Origin: CALWOS01 sp963595735
GTDB lineage: Bacteria; Bacillota; Clostridia; Oscillospirales; Oscillospiraceae
Assembly (NCBI GenBank): GCA_963595735.1
Contig: CAVBJJ010000051.1
Span: forward strand, 1-10,341
DNA: 10,341 nucleotides
Direction: 5' to 3'
In this document: one piece after another, positions 6,387 to 10,341 of the stretch
How positions within the stretch are numbered: the first letter of the stretch is position 1
Layout: each line of letters starts with the position of its first letter
Notes under the pieces: generated by a model
Told to the model about the DNA's origin: nothing
The model's database searches: none
Seen by the model: the letters and a program-made list of their open reading frames with translations, nothing else
Made by a program: the position numbers and the translations under genes

Positions 6387-6401
6387 TTTGGAGATCTGTC
6401 A

Positions 6402-6426
6402 TACCCTGAAACCCCCGTTTAGGGTA
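6402..6426. repeat. Bulged inverted repeat upstream of the lipoprotein gene
   Basis: TACCCT (6402-6407) pairs with AGGGTA (6421-6426), and AAAC (6409-6412) pairs with GTTT (6417-6420), with one bulged G and a CCCC loop. It may be an operator or a leader hairpin. Confidence 0.45.
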
Positions 6427-6448
6427 GATGGACACAAAAATATTTTCA

Positions 6449-6473
6449 AAAATCACCGAAAAACGGTGATTTT
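6449..6473. terminator. Hairpin with A/T-rich flanks before the lipoprotein gene, possible attenuator
   Basis: AAAATCACCG (6449-6458) and CGGTGATTTT (6464-6473) form a perfect 10-bp stem with an A5 loop, 20 nt before the lipoprotein ribosome site. On the plus strand the stem ends in TTTT. On the minus strand it runs into a T-rich stretch. It could terminate upstream transcription or act as an attenuator. Confidence 0.45.
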
Positions 6474-6506
6474 ACGAACAAGTGTTTGCGTGTGGAGGAC
6501 ATATCG

Positions 6507-7841
6507 GTGAAAAAACAAGGGTTAGCCATTCTCATGGCAGTCATCATGGTATTTGCCCTGACGGGCTGCGGAAATAAGTCATTGCTCTCTGCCAAAGAGC
6601 CGGTGGAGCTGACGATGTGGCATGTATATGGAGAGCAGGCCGGTTCCCCTATGGATACGCTGGTGGAGGAATTCAACCGCACCGAGGGAAAAGATAAGGG
6701 CGTCCGCGTCAAGGTGACGGAAATGAGCAGCGCCGCAAAGATCGGCGGCTTTCTGTTAGAGGTGCAGGGGGAGGACTCTGCCTCACAGGAAATGCCTGAC
6801 CTGTTCACCTGCCACATTGGGGACGCGATTGCCTTGGGCGAGGATCATCTGGTGGACTGGAATGACTGGTTCACGGAGAAGGAACAGAGTGAATTTGTGT
6901 CCGGTTTTCTTGCGGACGGTAAAGCGGATGATGGCAAGCTGCTGGTATTCCCTCTGTCCAAATCCACGCAGCTTCTCATGCTCAACGGCACAGGTTTTGC
7001 GCGGTTCTCTGCCGCAACCGGCGTGACCTATGATGACCTTGCCACTTGGGAGGGGTTCTATGACGCTGCCGGGAAGTTCTATGACTGGACAAACGGCACG
7101 GAGCCATTCTGTGCGATGGACTACCCCATCCGGGCGGTGGAGCTGAACGCGCTGGAGCATGGCGCGGAGGATTTCTACACGGAAGATGGCTGGTACGATT
7201 TCGACAATGCTGTGTTCAAGGAGAGCTGGATGCAGTTCGCCCGTGCGTTGGCGCAGGGACATATCGTGGTGTCAGACCTATATTCCAACACGCAGGTAAT
7301 GACCGGCGAGGTGCTGGCCGGTCTTGGCTCCTCTGCAGCAATCCTCTATTATAATGATACCGTGACCTATGAGGATGGGCGCAGCGAACCGATGGATTTG
7401 CAGGTGGTTCCCATGCCCATGACAGCGGGTGCGGAGCCTCTGATGACGCAGGCAGGCGTGGGCCTGTGCGCCTATAAGACCACCGACCAGAAAGCGGAAG
7501 CCGTCAGCTTGTTTGCTCATTGGCTGACGGAAAAGCAGCGCAATTTGGACTTCGTGACCTCTACCGGCTATATGCCCGTGCGGAACGGTGCGTTTGATTC
7601 CATTGACGAAGTGGAATTTGCCGATCAGGGCTATGCCAATCTCTATGCTGCCCTTAAAACCATGCAGGAAACCTATACGCCGTTGTCCGAAACACGCTTT
7701 ACGGACTACTATTCTAAGGTCTATACCTTGTATGATGGACTGCGGCAAATGCAAAAGGAGCTGCCCCAGCGCGCCGCTGCCGGTGAGGATGTAGATGCAC
7801 TGGCAGAGGAAACCTGGGCGCTGTTCCGCTCCATTCACTAA
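6507..7841 (+). CDS. Extracellular solute-binding lipoprotein (ABC family 1, sugar-type)
   Basis: A 444-aa lipoprotein. The signal peptide MKKQGLAILMAVIMVFALTG leads to lipobox LTGC, with Cys21 as the lipidation site, so it is anchored on the outer face of the membrane. ELTMWHVYGEQAGSPMDTLV followed by EEFNR is the opening of family 1 binding proteins (UgpB/MalE type), and LFAHWLTEKQRNLDFVTSTG with YMPVR near residues 333-358 is the usual C-terminal signature. GTG 6507 is chosen for GGAGG 8 nt upstream; it is codon 8 of a longer TTG frame that lacks this ribosome site. Binding of a sugar or similar ligand is the family role; the ligand cannot be told. No permease or ATPase gene follows. Instead a membrane LuxR-type regulator starts 34 nt downstream, so a ligand-sensing role is plausible. 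Confidence 0.9.
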   Translation: MKKQGLAILMAVIMVFALTGCGNKSLLSAKEPVELTMWHVYGEQAGSPMDTLVEEFNRTEGKDKGVRVKVTEMSSAAKIGGFLLEVQGEDSASQEMPDLFTCHIGDAIALGEDHLVDWNDWFTEKEQSEFVSGFLADGKADDGKLLVFPLSKSTQLLMLNGTGFARFSAATGVTYDDLATWEGFYDAAGKFYDWTNGTEPFCAMDYPIRAVELNALEHGAEDFYTEDGWYDFDNAVFKESWMQFARALAQGHIVVSDLYSNTQVMTGEVLAGLGSSAAILYYNDTVTYEDGRSEPMDLQVVPMPMTAGAEPLMTQAGVGLCAYKTTDQKAEAVSLFAHWLTEKQRNLDFVTSTGYMPVRNGAFDSIDEVEFADQGYANLYAALKTMQETYTPLSETRFTDYYSKVYTLYDGLRQMQKELPQRAAAGEDVDALAEETWALFRSIH

Positions 7842-7875
7842 ATCTCTTTTCAGTAACTTCCCATCAAGGCAGGTG

Positions 7876-9540
7876 ATGGCCGTGCAGGTATCGTCCTATC
7901 TGAAAAACGCGCAGCGTTCCATGCGCCATAAGCTCATTGGCTACATGATCGCGCTGGCGGTGCTGTTGGTCGCGGCGCTCTGCGTAGGGCTGTTCCTGTT
8001 TGGCCGGTTGAGCAGTCCGAAATCTGAGATACAAAAGACGCTGGATCTCCAGATGGAGGTCTTTGAAGATGATATGGAATCCCTGTGGCGAAATGTTTCC
8101 ATCATGAGCCTTCATCTTTCCGAGGATATGACCACTTTGTTGGAGGACACACTTTCTCAACAAGGCATTTCCTTTGATGATTTGGATGGGAATGTGGACG
8201 CCACCAAAGCGGTGGAGGACGCCATGCTGGAGCCGCTGAGCCAGTATGTCCGGCAGGCGGACTGCTCTGGCGCGTTTATCATTTTGGAAAGCTCTATGAG
8301 CGGTGGGGATACGGCAGACGCCCGCAGCGGCCTTTATGTGCAAAAGGCAAACGCAGGGCGCGTTACCAATGATCTGCTGCTGTTCCGTGGAATTGCCAGC
8401 GTGGGCAAGGCGCACAGCGTCATGCCGCACCGCAAATGGGCGCAAGAGTTTCATATTGAACAGTTCCCGAATTATGCAGAGCATATTACGAGGGCTGCTT
8501 CCCCTATTGCGGACTCCCGTCGTACCACAGACCTTGTTACGCTGCCGGGAACCTCGGAAAAGGCGATTTTACTGACGATCCCCATGATCGGGGCAGATGG
8601 CACACTTTATGGAATGTGCGGCTTCTCGGTCAATCAATCTTTCTTCTCCGCACACTATGACCAGCCCTCCAATCTCAGTCACCTCGCCTGCCTGCTGACC
8701 GCAGAGAGCGGCGATACCTTAGATGCAGGAGCCGCCCTGATGACCTACACGGAGGAAGGCTTCTGCTATGTCCCCCCGGAAATACTCACCGTTAAACCGA
8801 TGAACGACGGTCTTGTATCATTGAACGGAAACGGTTTTTCTTTTGTCGGCATGGTGGAAAATCTTGCCACGGCAAAGGGCGATGGGACGCCCCACACGCT
8901 GGCGGTGCTGATCCCGAAAGAGGACTACAATATTGCCGTAGCAAAGAACATCTTGCAGACGGCTTTGCTTTCGGCGCTGCTGCTGTTTTTCACCATCGTT
9001 TGCTGTCTGTATCTGGCGCGCCGGTATCTTGCTCCGGTACATAGGGATTTGGAGCGGCTGCGGGACGAAGATCGCGGCGGTGAACAGATGGCATTTTCGG
9101 ACTTTGAACCGATCTCTGCCACGCTTCAAGCGCAGGATCGGGAAAATGAGAAAATCATTACCACGCTGGAGGAAGAAAAGCAAACCGTGCAGGAACAGGC
9201 CGTGCAGCTTTTGGATAAGAACGAGGAGCTGCAAGGACAGTATGAAGCGGCACAGGCCGATGCTCAACGGTTGGCCTACTCCCGAAAATCCGAAATTGAT
9301 CCGGCAATCTATGAAATGTTCCTTGTCGGCTATGAAACGCTGACGCCAACGGAACGAGAGATTTTTGAGGCGTTGGCGGACGGGATCAGCCCCCGCGAGA
9401 TTGCCAAACAAAGAAACTGTTCGGAGAGTACCATTACCACGCACAGAAAGCACATCTACAGAAAGCTGGACATCCACAAAGCTTATCAGCTCAAAATTTG
9501 TATTGCACTTCTGCGGCAGGAACAAGAAGCACAGAATTGA
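7876..9540 (+). CDS. Membrane-bound one-component regulator: extracytoplasmic sensor plus LuxR-type HTH
   Basis: 554 aa. A basic N-terminus precedes TM1 (about 20-43). A sensor region of about 310 residues outside the membrane (44-356) could be Cache-like (GADGTLYGMCGFSVNQSFF near 239-257), and TM2 spans about 357-381. A Glu/Gln-rich coiled coil (about 415-467) leads to a GerE/LuxR HTH at 488-547 (LTPTEREIFEALADGISPRE, then SESTITTHRKHIYRKLDI). There is no histidine kinase or receiver domain, so signal and DNA binding lie in one chain, probably with coiled-coil dimerisation. ATG 7876 has AAGG and AGGTG just upstream; GTG 7882 is an alternative. It probably forms an operon with the lipoprotein 34 nt before it and may sense that protein or its ligand. 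A terminator ends the operon. Confidence 0.88.
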   Translation: MAVQVSSYLKNAQRSMRHKLIGYMIALAVLLVAALCVGLFLFGRLSSPKSEIQKTLDLQMEVFEDDMESLWRNVSIMSLHLSEDMTTLLEDTLSQQGISFDDLDGNVDATKAVEDAMLEPLSQYVRQADCSGAFIILESSMSGGDTADARSGLYVQKANAGRVTNDLLLFRGIASVGKAHSVMPHRKWAQEFHIEQFPNYAEHITRAASPIADSRRTTDLVTLPGTSEKAILLTIPMIGADGTLYGMCGFSVNQSFFSAHYDQPSNLSHLACLLTAESGDTLDAGAALMTYTEEGFCYVPPEILTVKPMNDGLVSLNGNGFSFVGMVENLATAKGDGTPHTLAVLIPKEDYNIAVAKNILQTALLSALLLFFTIVCCLYLARRYLAPVHRDLERLRDEDRGGEQMAFSDFEPISATLQAQDRENEKIITTLEEEKQTVQEQAVQLLDKNEELQGQYEAAQADAQRLAYSRKSEIDPAIYEMFLVGYETLTPTEREIFEALADGISPREIAKQRNCSESTITTHRKHIYRKLDIHKAYQLKICIALLRQEQEAQN

Positions 9541-9549
9541 ATAAGGAAA

Positions 9550-9596
9550 AAGCCGCCCCTGTCAAGCTCAATGCTTGCAGGGGCGGCTTAGTTTGT
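9550..9596 (+). terminator. Strong terminator after the lipoprotein/LuxR operon, possibly bidirectional
   Basis: A 12-bp perfect stem (9550-9561 with 9578-9589) is extended by CAAGC/GCTTG (9563-9567, 9573-9577) across one bulged T. A modest T-rich tail (AGTTTGTT) follows. An A-run before the stem would give a T-run on the minus strand. Confidence 0.8.
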
Positions 9597-9631
9597 TCAT
9601 AGGAATTTGTCACTTTCTTTAATTACCATTA

Positions 9632-9647
9632 TCGCTATATTAAACGA
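9632..9647. promoter_or_regulatory. Operator-like 16-mer, copy 1
   Basis: TCGCTATATTAAACGA differs at two positions from the copy at 10085-10100. It contains ATTAAACGATAT (9639-9650), whose exact reverse complement lies at 9674-9685. Upstream of the XRE gene at 9727, it is a likely autoregulatory site. Confidence 0.6.
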
Positions 9648-9676
9648 TATTCTACATACAAGTAAACAATATTATA

Positions 9677-9692
9677 TCGTTTAATGAAACGG
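9677..9692. promoter_or_regulatory. Operator-like 16-mer, copy 2 (inverted)
   Basis: TCGTTTAATGAAACGG; its complement differs at two positions from the copy at 10085-10100. It faces copy 1 within the XRE promoter region and abuts a TAAAAT (9693-9698) that could be a -10 box. Confidence 0.6.
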
Positions 9693-9726
9693 TAAAATAT
9701 ATACAGAACAGAAAGGTGGCGAAACT

Positions 9727-10041
9727 ATGGACACGCTTCAGCGGCTGCATCAACTACTGGACGAGCGCGGGTGGTCAGAGTATCGGCTGGCTAAAAATTG
9801 CGGTCTTTCCAATTCAACCATTGCAAACATCTACCACCGCAATACGATCCCATCCATCAGTACGCTGGAAGCGATCTGTACCTCTTTTGGCATCTCACTT
9901 TCTCAGTTCTTTGCAGAAAGTGAAATGGTAGAGCTGACGCCGGAATTGAAAGAGCTTTTTGACAATTGGGTAAATTTGACGCCCCAGCAGAAGGACGCAG
10001 TTTTACAAACGATGCGCGCCATGAACCACAATCAGACCTGA
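9727..10041 (+). CDS. Small XRE-family HTH regulator
   Basis: A 104-aa cytoplasmic DNA-binding protein. The XRE HTH spans about residues 5-60 (WSEYRLAKNCGLSNSTIANI as the helix-turn-helix core, then TLEAICTSFGISLSQFF). A C-terminal segment (69-97; LTPELKELFDNWVNLTPQQK) is likely helical and may dimerise. Start ATG 9727 has AAGGTGG 7 nt upstream. Two inverted operator-like 16-mers lie 35-95 nt before the start, and a third lies after the gene and before the Spo0A-C-like gene, so it probably represses itself and that neighbour (inference). A terminator follows within 4 nt of the stop. The type is common in phage and conjugative-element control modules. Confidence 0.88.
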   Translation: MDTLQRLHQLLDERGWSEYRLAKNCGLSNSTIANIYHRNTIPSISTLEAICTSFGISLSQFFAESEMVELTPELKELFDNWVNLTPQQKDAVLQTMRAMNHNQT

Positions 10042-10044
10042 TAC

Positions 10045-10075
10045 AGAGGGAGCCTTAACAGGCTTCTTCTTTTTT
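10045..10075 (+). terminator. Rho-independent terminator of the small XRE gene
   Basis: An 11-bp stem (10045-10055 with 10060-10070, two G-U pairs) has a TAAC loop and is followed by TTTTT at 10071-10075, right after the XRE stop. Confidence 0.75.
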
Positions 10076-10084
10076 CGTCCACTA

Positions 10085-10100
10085 TCGTTTTATTAAACGA
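10085..10100. promoter_or_regulatory. Operator-like 16-mer, copy 3
   Basis: TCGTTTTATTAAACGA has perfect TCGTTT/AAACGA arms around TATT. It is the most symmetric of the three copies. It lies 114 nt before the Spo0A-C-like start, so it may control that gene through the XRE protein at 9727. Confidence 0.6.
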
Positions 10101-10213
10101 CAAAACTTCTTGTTTTCGACCGAGTTCGACGGATTTCCCCTCTATGCCTATGCTATGTTATCGTTAAGTTAAGCAATAAGTACCGTTAAGAGAAATATCA
10201 GGAGGGGAACCGT

Positions 10214-10341
10214 ATGAAAGCAAATACAAGACAGCTTGCCGCAGCGCGGCGCGCCATTGAAGCTATCGCTGTGCGCGAGGGAATCAGCGTTGAAGAAGTC
10301 CGCAGGGAAATCAGCCTTGCTATTCTCATGGCGCAGCCAAA
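10214..10341 (+). CDS. Small Spo0A C-terminal-like protein (5' part, cut by the window edge)
   Basis: The first 42 codons are visible. ATG 10214 has GGAGGGG 6 nt upstream. The product starts MKANTRQLAAARRAIEAIAV and continues REGISVEEVRREISLAIL, resembling small Clostridia proteins annotated as Spo0A C-terminal-domain-like (from memory, not aligned). The visible part is helical; the family usually has about 80-120 residues, so most of it is missing. It follows the XRE gene behind a terminator and an operator-like 16-mer, so it should have its own promoter, possibly XRE-controlled. A role in sporulation is not implied; such genes are frequent in conjugative-element regions. Confidence 0.65.
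   Translation, partial: MKANTRQLAAARRAIEAIAVREGISVEEVRREISLAILMAQP

Noticed and set aside
6387..6400. 14-bp match (TTTGGAGATCTGTC) to 516-529 in the first XRE gene, right at the contig edge
   Set aside because: The flanks differ at once and the match is too short to be an assembly overlap; it is probably chance.
6289..6510. Small plus-strand frame crossing the N gap
   Set aside because: It depends on unknown bases and runs through hairpins; it has no ribosome site.
10106..10131. TTCGAC direct repeats before the Spo0A-C-like gene
   Set aside because: The repeat is only 6-7 bp with two copies and no matching promoter element, so it was not called as a site.

Overview
The window looks like an accessory region from a low- to mid-GC Gram-positive gut anaerobe, most likely a Clostridia of the Oscillospiraceae/Ruminococcaceae type. 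The signs are strong purine-rich (AGGAGG-type) ribosome sites, a large SLH-domain surface protein with the TRAQ form of the SLH motif, Cys-rich zinc-ribbon proteins, and XRE and Spo0A-C-like small proteins of the kind carried on Clostridia mobile elements. No rRNA, tRNA, CRISPR array, transposase or integrase is visible. Ten N's at 6377-6386 show that two contigs were joined there.

Layout. 1-399: no convincing gene; a minus-strand frame without a start runs off the left edge, and a promoter with a repeated putative operator precedes the first gene. 400-738 (+): XRE regulator. 742-826: back-to-back terminators between convergent genes. 859-4611 (-): 1250-aa secreted mosaic surface protein with three C-terminal SLH repeats. 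4701-6210 (-): a tight four-gene set, in transcription order zinc-ribbon, zinc-ribbon, receiver-like protein, receiver-like protein, with the SLH gene next downstream. 6211-6506: divergent intergenic region with a plus-facing promoter, several inverted repeats and the assembly gap. 6507-9540 (+): a substrate-binding lipoprotein followed after 34 nt by a two-TM regulator with an extracytoplasmic sensor region and a cytoplasmic LuxR-type HTH, closed by a strong terminator. 9632-10100: a small XRE regulator gene with three copies of a 16-bp operator-like palindrome, two upstream and one downstream. 10214-end (+): start of a Spo0A-C-like protein, cut by the window edge.

How the parts may work together (inference). 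The lipoprotein has no permease in the window and sits beside a membrane one-component regulator, so it may present a ligand to the sensor rather than feed a transporter. The divergent operon has two receiver-fold proteins in which the phospho-acceptor Asp appears to be Glu and the other catalytic residues are missing, together with two cytoplasmic zinc-ribbon proteins; its function is unknown. The SLH protein may be the exported output of this operon. The XRE genes at both ends and the Spo0A-C-like gene suggest that the cargo lies in or beside an integrative element.
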